Origin: Lewinellaceae bacterium
GTDB lineage: Bacteria > Bacteroidota > Bacteroidia > Chitinophagales > Saprospiraceae
Length of the DNA stretch: 64,000 nucleotides
NCBI GenBank assembly: GCA_020636435.1
Contig: JACJXX010000001.1
Span: forward strand, 4,419,001-4,483,000
Reading direction: 5' to 3'
Under the pieces are notes generated by a model that did not search any database, was not told the DNA's origin, and was given only the letters and a program-made list of their open reading frames with translations. Made by a program: the position numbers and the translations under genes. Shown one piece after another: positions 52,930-61,851 of the stretch; the stretch's first letter is position 1; each line of letters opens with the position of its first letter.

Positions 52930-54378
52930 TTACTCCCCCAACTGCCCGGCCGCCCATTCCAGCCCGATCCGGCTCTTGAAAAACTTGCCGCGCAGGGCCG
53001 CCAGCTTGAGCTGGGCGTCGACCAGTTTCTGCTCCCGGGAGTTGATCAGGAAGATGGAGCTTTCGCCCAGGCCGAATTTCTGGATTTCGGCGTTGAGCAG
53101 GGCCTGGTAGTTGCCCACGTTGTCTTCGGTGAGGCGGATTTGCCGGAGGAGGTTCTCCAGCTCGTTGTAGTAAGCGCCGATCTTGTTGGCGATCTCGACG
53201 CGCTTTTGCTGCAGGCCGTATTCGGCGTCCTGGATTTTCAGTTTCGCCAACTGCAGCTTGCCGCGCTCTTTGCGCAGCAGCAGGGGGAAATCGAAGCTCA
53301 GGCCCCATTTGTAGTTTTGGGCCACCAGGTTGTTGAAGCCGGAGCCTTCCCCTGAGTTGTAGAGGAAGTCGCCGCCGTCGCTGAGGAAGTTGTACTCCAC
53401 GTCGAGGCGGGGTTTGAGTTGCTCGGCGGCCAGTTTGCGGCTTACTTCCAGCTGGCTGAGCTTTGCTTCGTAGCGGCGGATTTCCGGATGGGAAAGGCTG
53501 GCGCTGCGCCAGATGGCCTCCGGGCGAAGGGCGGGCAGCTCGGGCTGCAGTTCTTCCAGCACGGGCGGCCGCAGGCGGGCGGTGGCTTCTACCGGCGCCT
53601 CGCCTTCGTACCACAGGAAGTTGGACAAATACAAACCGGTATTGCGGTAACCGACAGTGGCGTCGTTGAGGGCCAGTTGGCGGTTTTGCACCTGGATCAG
53701 GGTCTCCAGGGTGTCGATGGCGGGCTTGTCGCCCTGCCGGAAGCTTTCCACGATGGCGCCGTAGCGTTGCTCGGTGAGGGCCAGGGCCTGCTGCTCGACC
53801 AGCAGCTCGTTGTAGGCCCGGGCCCATTCCCAGTAGGCCGTCGCCGCTTCCAGCAGCAGCTCGTTGAGCATGGCCCGGCGCTCCGCCTCGTTGGCCTGGG
53901 CCATCAGGCGGGCCTGCTGCAGCGCTGCCCGCCGCTCGTCGATAACCAGGCCGCGGCCCAGCGGGACTTTCAGGCCGAGCACCGCCTGCCCCGCTTCCGG
54001 CAGGTTGCGCTCGGGGTTGAGGTAGATGCCGTCGGTAATGGCATAGGCCGCTTTTAGCTCCGCTCCGTACCAGGTCGGGATTTTAAAGCCGCCCTCTCCG
54101 ATGGAATAGTACGCTTTCTTTTCAAAAGACTTCTGGTCCCAATCGGCGTAGGCCTTGGGGTCGAAGCCGCCGCGGGCGAGCCGGGCCAGGGCTTCCGCCT
54201 CGCTGTCCAGCAGCCGCGCCTGCTTCGCCACCGGATGGTAGGCGAGGATCCACCGGAAGAATTCTTCCTGGGAGAACAGGCGCGCGCTGTCGGCCGGCTG
54301 AGCGGACAGGGAAGGGGACAACATGGAGAGCAGCAGCAATAATAAGGTATGAATAGAAAAATGGAATACCCTGCTCAT
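52930..54378 (-). CDS. TolC-family outer membrane efflux/secretion channel
   Basis: Start chosen at the ATG complementing 54376-54378 (MSRVFHFSIHTLLLLLLSML, cleaved after SLSAQ); 84 upstream bases of open frame have no signal. 482 residues with two long coiled-coil repeats: ALQQARLMAQANEAERRAML with YWEWARAYNELLVEQQALAL, and later KLQLAKLKIQDAEYGLQQKR with YYNELENLLRQIRL. Beta-strand segments such as GLSFDFPLLLRKERG lie between. It completes the exporter: inner-membrane ABC protein, HlyD-like adaptor, outer channel, all in one minus-strand operon. Confidence 0.9.
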   Translation of the reverse strand: MSRVFHFSIHTLLLLLLSMLSPSLSAQPADSARLFSQEEFFRWILAYHPVAKQARLLDSEAEALARLARGGFDPKAYADWDQKSFEKKAYYSIGEGGFKIPTWYGAELKAAYAITDGIYLNPERNLPEAGQAVLGLKVPLGRGLVIDERRAALQQARLMAQANEAERRAMLNELLLEAATAYWEWARAYNELLVEQQALALTEQRYGAIVESFRQGDKPAIDTLETLIQVQNRQLALNDATVGYRNTGLYLSNFLWYEGEAPVEATARLRPPVLEELQPELPALRPEAIWRSASLSHPEIRRYEAKLSQLEVSRKLAAEQLKPRLDVEYNFLSDGGDFLYNSGEGSGFNNLVAQNYKWGLSFDFPLLLRKERGKLQLAKLKIQDAEYGLQQKRVEIANKIGAYYNELENLLRQIRLTEDNVGNYQALLNAEIQKFGLGESSIFLINSREQKLVDAQLKLAALRGKFFKSRIGLEWAAGQLGE

Positions 54379-54591
54379 TTTAGGTACGTTCCACTTGGCC
54401 CGTGCTGCCGCGCTGTCGTATTTTATTTGAATTGAATCCATGAACCACTTTATTTTGGGCATGCCTCAAACTGGAAAATGCCCCCTCAATCTTGTTAATC
54501 GTGTTAATCCCTGTCGGCCTTGCTGTGCTGGGGTTTACTCCGGCACGGCAGGCGGTCTGTCATCCTGTCTACCCCGTCTCCCTGTCTCCCC

Positions 54592-54891
54592 CATGCGCAT
54601 CAGGTTGATATGTTAAAATGGTTGTGGCTATCTACCGCTGGGCATAGAACTCACCCCCGGCCGATCGAGATCGGCCTCCCCCTCTCTTAAGTTGTACAGG
54701 AACAATGAGAAGAGAGGGGGGAACGCCCAGCGCCGAGCCCCGCCGGGAAGCCCTGCGCTGGAAGCCACTGCCTGGCAAAGCCCCCTCTTCCTCTGAGCCC
54801 CTGTGGAGCTTAAGAGGGGGTTTGGGGGAGTTCCCACAGCGGAGAAGCCTTCTCAAGCATGCTTTCAACATACAAACCTGATGCGCATGCC
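54592..54891. repeat. 300-bp segment bounded by ~23-bp inverted repeats (possible MITE)
   Basis: catgcgcatcaggtt...tatgttaaa starts at 54592 and its near-complement (gtttgtatgttgaaa form) ends at 54891; the first 15 bases are identical. The inside has further inverted G-rich blocks (aagagaggggg against ccccctctctt, 54675-54830) but no gene. No clear target duplication. It lies in the 526-base gap between the TolC-like and HlyD-like genes; the rest of that gap shows nothing. Confidence 0.5.
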
Positions 54892-54904
54892 CGTCTCCCC
54901 ATCC

Positions 54905-56275
54905 CTATTTGATCGATTTCACCGGCGCTTTCATCTTAGGCGCCTCCTCCTCGTTTTCATCGTAATAATCCGGAGGGAAGCCGTTGAGCTTTCGCCAGAC
55001 CTCATACCAGAGGGGCACGTTGTTGAGCAGGGCGATGCCCTGAGCGCCGGAACCGACCCGGAGCGCTTCCGGCCATTCCTTGCTGTCCTTCTGAGGGCCG
55101 ACCAGTATCCGGTACTCGCCATTGGCGCTGATCATGTTGTCGATGGCCACTACCGAGCCGCTGTAGGTGCCGAAGGACTGCCCCGGCCAGCCGGAAAAGA
55201 TGAAGGCAGGCCAGCCGTCGAAGATAAAGCGCACCTCCTGGCCGATGTCGACCAGGGGGAGGTCCATCGGTTTGATGTAGAGCTCCACCGCCAGGTCGTA
55301 GTCGGCCGGCATGATGGTGACGATGCCTTCGCCCTCTTTGACCGTCTCCCCGATCCCCGGTTTGACCGCCTTGGTGATGAAGCAGTCCTGGGGCGCCAGG
55401 ATGTAGTAAAAGCGGCTGCGCCGTTCGTAATTGGAGGCTTCTATGCGCAGCTTGTTTACGCTGCCTTCGGCATCGTATTTGGCCGAGAGGGTGCTGAATT
55501 TATCGGATTCCGCCTTGGCGACCTTCTGGTTGTACTCGTAGCGCACGGTGCTGAGCTCCAGCCCGGCGTTGGCCAGCTCGTTGCGGATTTCCTCCACCTT
55601 GTTCTGGCTGGAAGCGTACTTGGCGCGCGCCTCCTGCATTTTTATCCGTTTTTCCTCTACATCCGCCCTGGATTTGATGCCCTGCTCAAAGAGTTGAACG
55701 GTGCGGCTGTACTGGACCAACGCCACCGAGTCCTGATAATAAGCCTGCTCCATGTCTGCCTGGCCGGACGCCAGCTTGTATTCCGACTGCCGGATTTTGT
55801 TGGCCAGTTGCTGCTGTTTGAAATCCAGCTCCGACCTCATCGCGTCGATCTGGTCGTCCAGGGCATCTACCTTTTGGCCGTAAGAGCCGATGGCGCCTTC
55901 TTTGGCGTCGACCTGCTGTTCGGTTCGGGAGACCAGGTCCGGGTCGAAGTATTCGGCTTTGATCTCGGAAAGGTGCACGATGGTGTCTCCTTTTTGCACC
56001 AGCTGGCCTTCGCGCACGTACCAGTTTTCGATGCGCCCGGCAATGGTCGATTGAATGGTCTGCGGCCGCTGGCCGGGCTGCAGGGTAGTCACTTTGCCTT
56101 TGGATTGGATGTTCTGCGTCCACGGCAGCAACAGGAAAACGATGGCCAGCGCCATGGTGGCAACCAGCCAGCGCGTAAACATCAGGTTGGCGCCAGACAG
56201 GCCGGTTTTGGAAAAGGAGTTGAACTGGCCGAACTCCAGCCGCTGATTGATGGTATTGGGTGATATGTTCAACAT
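54905..56275 (-). CDS. HlyD-family membrane fusion (adaptor) protein
   Basis: 456 residues: short cytoplasmic N-terminus, one membrane helix (about 33-52, WLVATMALAIVFLLLPWTQ), a lipoyl half-motif STIAGRIENWYVREGQLVQK, a long coiled coil (about 115-300), the second lipoyl half LAPQDCFITKAVKPGIGETV, and a beta-barrel (VELYIKPMDLPLVDIGQEVR). It bridges inner-membrane ABC protein and TolC-like channel. Fourteen bases after the ABC gene stop, so co-transcribed. Substrate unknown; bacteriocin, peptide or protein are all possible. Confidence 0.93.
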   Translation of the reverse strand: MLNISPNTINQRLEFGQFNSFSKTGLSGANLMFTRWLVATMALAIVFLLLPWTQNIQSKGKVTTLQPGQRPQTIQSTIAGRIENWYVREGQLVQKGDTIVHLSEIKAEYFDPDLVSRTEQQVDAKEGAIGSYGQKVDALDDQIDAMRSELDFKQQQLANKIRQSEYKLASGQADMEQAYYQDSVALVQYSRTVQLFEQGIKSRADVEEKRIKMQEARAKYASSQNKVEEIRNELANAGLELSTVRYEYNQKVAKAESDKFSTLSAKYDAEGSVNKLRIEASNYERRSRFYYILAPQDCFITKAVKPGIGETVKEGEGIVTIMPADYDLAVELYIKPMDLPLVDIGQEVRFIFDGWPAFIFSGWPGQSFGTYSGSVVAIDNMISANGEYRILVGPQKDSKEWPEALRVGSGAQGIALLNNVPLWYEVWRKLNGFPPDYYDENEEEAPKMKAPVKSIK

Positions 56276-56289
56276 ATTCAGCTGGTATT

Positions 56290-58062
56290 TTAAGGGTTGA
56301 CGGAAATCTTGGCGTGCTTAGGCAACGAGCCTCTGAAGGGCATGAAAACCCATTCGAAATGTTCGCTTTTAAGTATTTTTTCGAACGGCCCTTCCTCAAC
56401 GATGTTGCCGTCTTTCATAACGATGACCCGGTCGCAGTTGGAGGCAAAGAAAGGGTCGTCCGATACGGCGAGCATGGTCCAGGGTTTATCCTTGCCGGTG
56501 AGGTAACTGTAGATCATCTCGCGGTCGCTCTTTTCCAGGCCCTGGAAAAAGCCTTCCACGGCGAGCAGGCGCGGGCGGGCGATGATGCAGCGGGCCAGGA
56601 TGATGCGGGTGCGGACGTTCTGCGGAATATTGCTCCCTTCCGGCAAGAGCATGGTGTCGAAACCTTCCGGCAGGCGCTGTATATAAGCGCTTAGGCCGAT
56701 GTTATCCGCCACGCGGACCACCTGGTCGAGTTTCACTTCCGGATGCTCCAGGGTAATGTTTTCGAGAATGGTGCCCCGGAAAATATCTTCCCGCGGCGAA
56801 TAGTCGCCCATGTGATGGCGCAAACTGCTGATGTTGATGTTCCGAAGCGGGTAGCCGTTGTAGGAGATTCCTCCTTCAAAATCCGTATACAGGCCCGACA
56901 ACAACTGCAAAAGGGTAGCGCGCCCGGAACTGCTGTACCCGGCAATGCAGATTTTCTCTCCGGGCTGAGCTTCAAAACAGAGGTTGTCCAGCACGGGCTT
57001 CTTGGAATCGGGGAAGCTGAAATGGAGCTGGTCTACCTTAATGCTCATCCCTTTGCCGGTATCGATGCTTGCAAAGTCGACCCCTGTCTCATCTTCAATG
57101 GGCAGGTCGGTCACGTTGCCCAGCTTCTCCAGGGCCGTCAGCACGTCGTAGATGACCTCCATAGCCAGAATGAGCTTTTCCACCGAAGCCATCACCAGCA
57201 GCACGACGATCTCCGCCGCTACGAATTGCCCGATGTTGATCTGGTTGTCGATCACCAGGTAACTGCCCAGGAACAACAGGCCGGCCGTGATGACGGTCTT
57301 GAATGCCACTATATTGCCGTACTGAAACAGCAGGATCTTAAAGTGCTTCTTGCGGCTGTCCAGGTAATTGCACACCAGCCCATCGGTCTTATTGAGCGAA
57401 AAGATGCCGCCGCCCGACATTTTGAAGGTGCTCATGGCCCGCGCCATTTCCTCCAGCCAGAAGGCCACTTCGTATTTGTACTTCGATTCTTTCAGGCTGG
57501 TAGCCAGGCCGCCCGGGCCCGTGATCCGGAAGATCAGCAAGAGGATCACGATGAGAAAGATGCCAAAGAAAATGAAAAAAGGGTGGTAGAAAGAGATCAG
57601 GATAAGGCCAAAGGCCACTTGGAGGATGGCGGTGGAAAAATCCATCAGGATTTTGGGCACGCCTTTCTGCAGGGTAAGGGTATCGAAAAAGCGGTTGACC
57701 AGCTCGGGAGGATAGTGGCGGATAACGGAATCGAGCTTCAGGCGGGGAATGCGGTAGGCAAAGTCGAATGCTGAACGGGCAAAGATGCGCCGCTGAATGG
57801 TCTCCGTCACGGTGAGCTGCATGACCTTCAGGATGCCCGATAGCGCAGTGCCTGCCGTCACGATGGCGACCAGGATGATCAGGGATGCCGACAGGGCGCC
57901 CCCGGCGATCAGCCCGATGATGGCCTGAACCCCCAGGGGAATGCTGAGGGTGATCAGGCCCGCAAAGATCGCATAGATGTAGATATAGGTAATGTCTTTG
58001 CGGTCCAGTTCCAGCAACTTGAAAAAGCGCTGTATGGGGCGCAACTGGCTGTTGTTTTCCAT
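56290..58062 (-). CDS. ABC exporter with degenerate nucleotide-binding domain
   Basis: 590 residues: six-helix exporter-type membrane domain (about 25-310; IYAIFAGLITLSIPLGVQAI; FMSGG-type linker) then an NBD (about 345-575). NBD motifs are recognisable by position but altered: Walker A GYSSSGRATLL (Lys to Arg, Ser/Thr to Ala), signature region EGSNIPQNVRTRIILARC (no LSGGQ), Walker B RLLAVEGFFQG (Asp to Glu, catalytic Glu to Gly), and switch His replaced in LAVSDDPFF. Surrounding sequence (CDRVIVMKDGNIVEEGPFE) is normal, so it is not a frameshift. Full length. It may bind but hardly hydrolyse ATP, or may need a partner NBD encoded elsewhere. Confidence 0.88.
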   Translation of the reverse strand: MENNSQLRPIQRFFKLLELDRKDITYIYIYAIFAGLITLSIPLGVQAIIGLIAGGALSASLIILVAIVTAGTALSGILKVMQLTVTETIQRRIFARSAFDFAYRIPRLKLDSVIRHYPPELVNRFFDTLTLQKGVPKILMDFSTAILQVAFGLILISFYHPFFIFFGIFLIVILLLIFRITGPGGLATSLKESKYKYEVAFWLEEMARAMSTFKMSGGGIFSLNKTDGLVCNYLDSRKKHFKILLFQYGNIVAFKTVITAGLLFLGSYLVIDNQINIGQFVAAEIVVLLVMASVEKLILAMEVIYDVLTALEKLGNVTDLPIEDETGVDFASIDTGKGMSIKVDQLHFSFPDSKKPVLDNLCFEAQPGEKICIAGYSSSGRATLLQLLSGLYTDFEGGISYNGYPLRNINISSLRHHMGDYSPREDIFRGTILENITLEHPEVKLDQVVRVADNIGLSAYIQRLPEGFDTMLLPEGSNIPQNVRTRIILARCIIARPRLLAVEGFFQGLEKSDREMIYSYLTGKDKPWTMLAVSDDPFFASNCDRVIVMKDGNIVEEGPFEKILKSEHFEWVFMPFRGSLPKHAKISVNP

Positions 58063-58071
58063 TTTTTGAAT

Positions 58072-58380
58072 TTAATATAACATTTTCCAGGCGAAGCACA
58101 CAAGCAGATCCTCTACTTGTTTCAGCACATCGCCCTGGCCGCTCACTTCGGTCAGGCGGGGCAGGTGCTGGGCAAAATAAATATGGTCGTTGGCCATTTC
58201 CAGGAGGTTGCTGGCCAGGGCGCGGGGATAGGGGAAGGACGGGTTGTTCTCCAGGATGATCTCTGCGATTTTCTGGCTCAATGATTTGTAGGACCAAAAG
58301 AACCCTTCCTTGTTTTGTTCGTCGACTTCCTTGTTGTGGCAGGCTTTCGACCCCTCGGCTATCACAATGCGGTGCAGCAC
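58072..58380 (-). CDS. Small hypothetical protein between sigma factor and ABC genes
   Basis: 102 residues if the GTG at 58378-58380 is the start; the frame continues upstream with protein-like sequence (FRQSAINCIVDTAKRNTRVS) into the end of the sigma-factor gene without an ATG, so the true start may be earlier and non-standard. Helical, with HRIVIAEGSKACHNKEVDEQ and LASNLLEMANDHIYFAQHL. No membrane segment. Stops 9 bases before the ABC start, so it is part of the operon. I do not recognise a family; a regulator of the exporter or sigma factor is only a guess. Confidence 0.6.
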   Translation of the reverse strand: MLHRIVIAEGSKACHNKEVDEQNKEGFFWSYKSLSQKIAEIILENNPSFPYPRALASNLLEMANDHIYFAQHLPRLTEVSGQGDVLKQVEDLLVCFAWKMLY

Positions 58381-58457
58381 ATCCTCATCAATAAAACTGA
58401 CCCTGGTGTTTCGCTTGGCGGTGTCTACGATACAGTTGATGGCCGATTGGCGGAAAA

Positions 58458-58991
58458 TTAATTCAACAACTCGGCTATGCTGTTGGACTGATACATCGCC
58501 CTCAAGGATTCCTGAAGTTTTTTGCGCGCGAAGAAAATCCGGCTCTTCACCGTGCCCAGCGGGATATCCAGCTCGGTGGCGATCTCCTCGTACTTGAAAC
58601 CCTGATAATGCATCAGGAAAGGGACTTTCATCCAGTCTTCCAGCGAAGCGATCAGGGTAGTGACCTCCTTGAGCGTCATCTCCGATTCTCCGAGATTTTG
58701 CACGGTGCGCCCGCCTGAATTCAGGAAATAATTGTTGGGCGTCTTGTCATTGAGCGTCTGCCTGCGCTTTTTTTGGCGGTAATTGTTGATGAAAGTATTG
58801 CGCATGATGGTCATCAACCAGGCCCGCAGGTTGGTGTGCGGCTTATACATGCTTCGGTATTTAAAGGCTTTGTACGCCGTCTCCTGCAATAGATCCTGCG
58901 CGTCGTCCTCATTCTTGGTCAGGTGGCAGGCGAAGGAAAACAACAGGGTTTCAAACTGGGAAAATGCATAGGTGAACTCAAGCTTTGACAT
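58458..58991 (-). CDS. ECF (sigma-70 family) RNA polymerase sigma factor
   Basis: 177 residues. Region 2 (LLFSFACHLTKNEDDAQDLL then QETAYKAFKYRSMYK and LRAWLMTIMRNTFINNYRQK) and region 4 (VPFLMHYQGFKYEEIATELD then IPLGTVKSRIFFARKKL) are complete. No anti-sigma factor gene is adjacent; instead the gene leads the export operon, so it may control that operon or respond with it. Confidence 0.93.
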   Translation of the reverse strand: MSKLEFTYAFSQFETLLFSFACHLTKNEDDAQDLLQETAYKAFKYRSMYKPHTNLRAWLMTIMRNTFINNYRQKKRRQTLNDKTPNNYFLNSGGRTVQNLGESEMTLKEVTTLIASLEDWMKVPFLMHYQGFKYEEIATELDIPLGTVKSRIFFARKKLQESLRAMYQSNSIAELLN

Positions 58992-59213
58992 AGCACAGCA
59001 TTTTAAATAGTTAGTTATTCTTTTTAAAAAGATAGCTATACTATCATTTTATACGAATATAACATTCGCTTTTAAATAGGGTTGCGCCTTTTTTTATTTT
59101 TTTATTTTTTCCCGCCCTCGGAGTCCGTTCCGGCGATTTGACAGCGATTGGAACACGAACCGTCTCCTTCAACAAATTCAAGAGAAGACTGGACATTTTC
59201 CCGAAAAACCTCC

Positions 59214-59221
59214 TATATTTG
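59214..59221 (+). promoter_or_regulatory. Candidate -7 box for tRNA-Leu/tig transcript
   Basis: TATATTTG matches the Bacteroidota -7 consensus TAnnTTTG, about 110 bases upstream of tRNA-Leu. A cattttc stretch 19 bases upstream could serve as a weak -33. Suggestive only. Confidence 0.3.
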
Positions 59222-59330
59222 TCCCGCCTTTGGAAAAGCCGGGGCAAAATGGCTGCAATTCAGCGCCGATTATACTGGCAATCAACCAGTAACGAAAATT
59301 TCAGCGGAGTTGGCCCATCTTTTTCCAACA

Positions 59331-59412
59331 GCGGGTGTGGCGAAATTGGTAGACGCGCTAGACTTAGGATCTAGTGCCGCAAGGCGTGGGGGTTCGAGTC
59401 CCTCCACCCGCA
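59331..59412 (+). tRNA. tRNA-Leu (anticodon TAG)
   Basis: Acceptor gcgggtg/cacccgc pairs fully with discriminator a. The anticodon arm ctaga-cttagga-tctag gives TAG. A long variable arm (tgccgcaaggcgt) is as in class II Leu tRNAs. T-arm gggggttcgagtccctc. CCA is not encoded. Thirty bases upstream of trigger factor and same strand. Confidence 0.96.
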
Positions 59413-59442
59413 CATAATAAATAACCTAATAAGAAAAGCGTC

Positions 59443-60846
59443 ATGCCAAAAGTTGTCAGAGAGGATATTGACAATTTAAATACCGTCCTTACGGTAACTC
59501 TTGAAAAAGCAGATTACGAACCCAAGTTCAATTCTGAACTCAGCAAACACCGGAAGCAGGCACAGATGAAAGGCTTCCGCAAAGGGAAAACCCCCGTCAG
59601 CATCCTGAAAAAGATGTACGGCAAATCTGTACTTGTCGAGGTGATCAATGAAGTGCTCCAGAAGGAACTCTCTGGCTACCTTGCCGGAGAGGATTTGCGC
59701 ATCCTGGGGCAGCCCCTTCCTTCCAAAGACCAGGAACCCCTTGATTTCGAGCTGAAAGAGCTGCACGATTACACCTTCAAATTCGACCTGGGGCTGGCCC
59801 CTGAATTCGAAGTGCAGGGCGTAGGCCCGGACAGCACCTTCGAGAAAATAGAGGTAGAAGCCACCGAAGAGATGATCGACGAGGAGCTGGAAGCTGCCCG
59901 AAAGCGCCACGGCGAACGCCAGTTCGTCGAAGAAGATATCCGGGAAAACGACATGGTCAAATTGTTAGCCAAAGAACTGGACGGAGAGGAGGTTAAAGAG
60001 GAAGGCGTAGAATCGGAGTTCAGCGTGCTGGTAAGCGCCATCTCCAATGAAGAGGCCAAACAGCAACTGCTGAGCGGCAAAAAAGGAGATGCTTTCCGAT
60101 TCAACCTTTTCGAACTGGAAGAAGAGAAAGATGAAAAGTATGTGCGCAAGTATTTCCTCGAGCTCAGCGACGACGACGAGCGGGAAGTAGGCCAGCATTA
60201 TGAGGTGACGGTGGAGGAAGTAAGCCGCATCGTACCGGCGGAGCTCAACCAGGAATTTTTCGATAAATTCTTTGGGGAAGGAGAAGTGGCCAGCGAAGAG
60301 GAAGCCCGCGATAAAATTCGCGAACAGATCGAAAAGTTCTACAACGGCCAATCGGAAGCCCTGCTCTTCCGGGATATGCAGGAAAAGCTGATGGAACTCA
60401 ACGAGATGGAGCTGCCCGAAGGCTTTTTGAAGCGCTGGATGAAAAGCAGCAATGAAAAGCTCGACGACGAAGCCATCGAAAAGGAATACGGCGCTTTCGC
60501 TAAAAACCTTCAGTGGTCGCTGATCCGCAGCAAGCTCATCAAAAGGTTCGGGGTGGAAGTCAAACAGGAGGAGGTTTTTGAAACTCTGAAGAACCAGGTG
60601 CGTAGTTACTTTGGCGGCGTGGCGACGGGCATGGAGCACATCGTAGAAAGCACCGCCGGCCGCCTGATGGAGGACAAAAAACAGGTCGAACAGGCCTACG
60701 AAAAAATCCTTTCCGACAAAATCTTCGACGCGGTGGCCGCCGAAGTAACGGTGGAGGCAAAAAAAACCAGCCTGGAAGAGTTTGAAAGCATCGTGGCCAA
60801 AGCCCGGGAGGAGTCTGCCGCAGCGAACAGAGAGGAAGAAGAATAA
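59443..60846 (+). CDS. tig: Trigger factor, ribosome-associated chaperone
   Basis: 467 residues starting MPKVVREDIDNLNTVLTVTL. The ribosome-binding signature appears as MKGFRKGKTPVSILKKMYGK (GFRxGxxP). A long acidic middle region stands in the FKBP-like PPIase place but is diverged, as usual in Bacteroidota, and the C-terminal arms are helical and end in Glu-rich sequence. Binds nascent chains at the exit tunnel in the cytoplasm. Upstream of clpP and clpX, the classic order. Confidence 0.93.
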   Translation: MPKVVREDIDNLNTVLTVTLEKADYEPKFNSELSKHRKQAQMKGFRKGKTPVSILKKMYGKSVLVEVINEVLQKELSGYLAGEDLRILGQPLPSKDQEPLDFELKELHDYTFKFDLGLAPEFEVQGVGPDSTFEKIEVEATEEMIDEELEAARKRHGERQFVEEDIRENDMVKLLAKELDGEEVKEEGVESEFSVLVSAISNEEAKQQLLSGKKGDAFRFNLFELEEEKDEKYVRKYFLELSDDDEREVGQHYEVTVEEVSRIVPAELNQEFFDKFFGEGEVASEEEARDKIREQIEKFYNGQSEALLFRDMQEKLMELNEMELPEGFLKRWMKSSNEKLDDEAIEKEYGAFAKNLQWSLIRSKLIKRFGVEVKQEEVFETLKNQVRSYFGGVATGMEHIVESTAGRLMEDKKQVEQAYEKILSDKIFDAVAAEVTVEAKKTSLEEFESIVAKAREESAAANREEEE

Positions 60847-61062
60847 AAATTGGGCCCCATTCAACCGCCTGGCAACCGATTTGTTATACAGATGATTATT
60901 TAACAAAGGCCCAGTGCGGCCAGAACGAAACCGAAGAATCGACGGAGCCTGTTGATCCCTTTACTCTCCGGAGCCTGCAGCTGCTGGCCTGAAAAGGCCA
61001 AATGCCCCGGCTGATTCGTTCCGCCCTCACTTGCCACCCTAACGACACAAAAGCATTACCGC

Positions 61063-61773
61063 ATGTTCCACAAAGATGAATTTATGAAGTATGCTACCCG
61101 ACATCTCGGCATGAGTAGCATGCATCTTGAAAAATACATCGACACGGCTACCCCGAACTTCGCGCCCAACGTTCAGGGCTTTACCACCGCAATTATCGAC
61201 GAACGGATCAAGAACGTATTCCCTATGGACGTTTTCTCCCGCCTGATGATGGACCGCATTATCTTCATGGGAGTGCCCGTTAACGACTATGTAGCCAACG
61301 TGATCCAGGCGCAGCTCCTGTTCCTGGAATCCGATGACCCCAAGCGCGACGTGCAGATGTTTATCAACAGCCCCGGCGGCTCGGTGATCGCCGGCCTGGG
61401 CATCTACGACACGATGCAGTACGTAGCCCCCGATGTCAACACCATTTGCACCGGCCTGGCCGCTTCGATGGGCGCTGTGCTGCTCACCGCAGGCACCAAA
61501 GGCAAGCGCACCTGCCTCTACCACAGCCGGGTGATGATCCACCAGCCGCTGGGCGGCATGCAGGGCCAGGTGACCGACATGGAGATTTCCTACAAGCTGA
61601 TCAAGGATATGCAGAAACAGCTCTACGATATCCTGGCAGCCCACACTGGGCAGCCCTTCGAAAAGATCGAAGAGGACTGTGACCGGGACAACTGGATGAC
61701 CGCCGCCCAGGCCAAGGAATACGGCCTGATCGACGAAGTCCTCGACCGGAACAATCCGAAGAAAGAAGAATAA
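61063..61773 (+). CDS. clpP: ATP-dependent Clp protease proteolytic subunit
   Basis: 236 residues. Catalytic triad visible: Ser in TGLAASMGAVL, His in RVMIHQPLGG and Asp in CDRDNWM. Also MFINSPGGSVIAGLGIYDTM. The N-terminal extension EFMKYATRHLGMSSMHLEKY aligns with other Bacteroidota ClpP starts, so the first ATG is kept. Forms the tetradecamer chamber that ClpX feeds; clpX begins 78 bases downstream. Confidence 0.97.
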   Translation: MFHKDEFMKYATRHLGMSSMHLEKYIDTATPNFAPNVQGFTTAIIDERIKNVFPMDVFSRLMMDRIIFMGVPVNDYVANVIQAQLLFLESDDPKRDVQMFINSPGGSVIAGLGIYDTMQYVAPDVNTICTGLAASMGAVLLTAGTKGKRTCLYHSRVMIHQPLGGMQGQVTDMEISYKLIKDMQKQLYDILAAHTGQPFEKIEEDCDRDNWMTAAQAKEYGLIDEVLDRNNPKKEE

Positions 61774-61851
61774 AGTTGGCCGAAGATCCGGATCTCTTCC
61801 TTAAATTAGGGGTCCGGATCTTCGACTTTCTAATGATCAAGAAAAAAGCCT

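Noticed and set aside
54803..56263. Plus-strand open frame of 486 codons
   Set aside because: Antisense of the HlyD-like gene; no recognisable domain.
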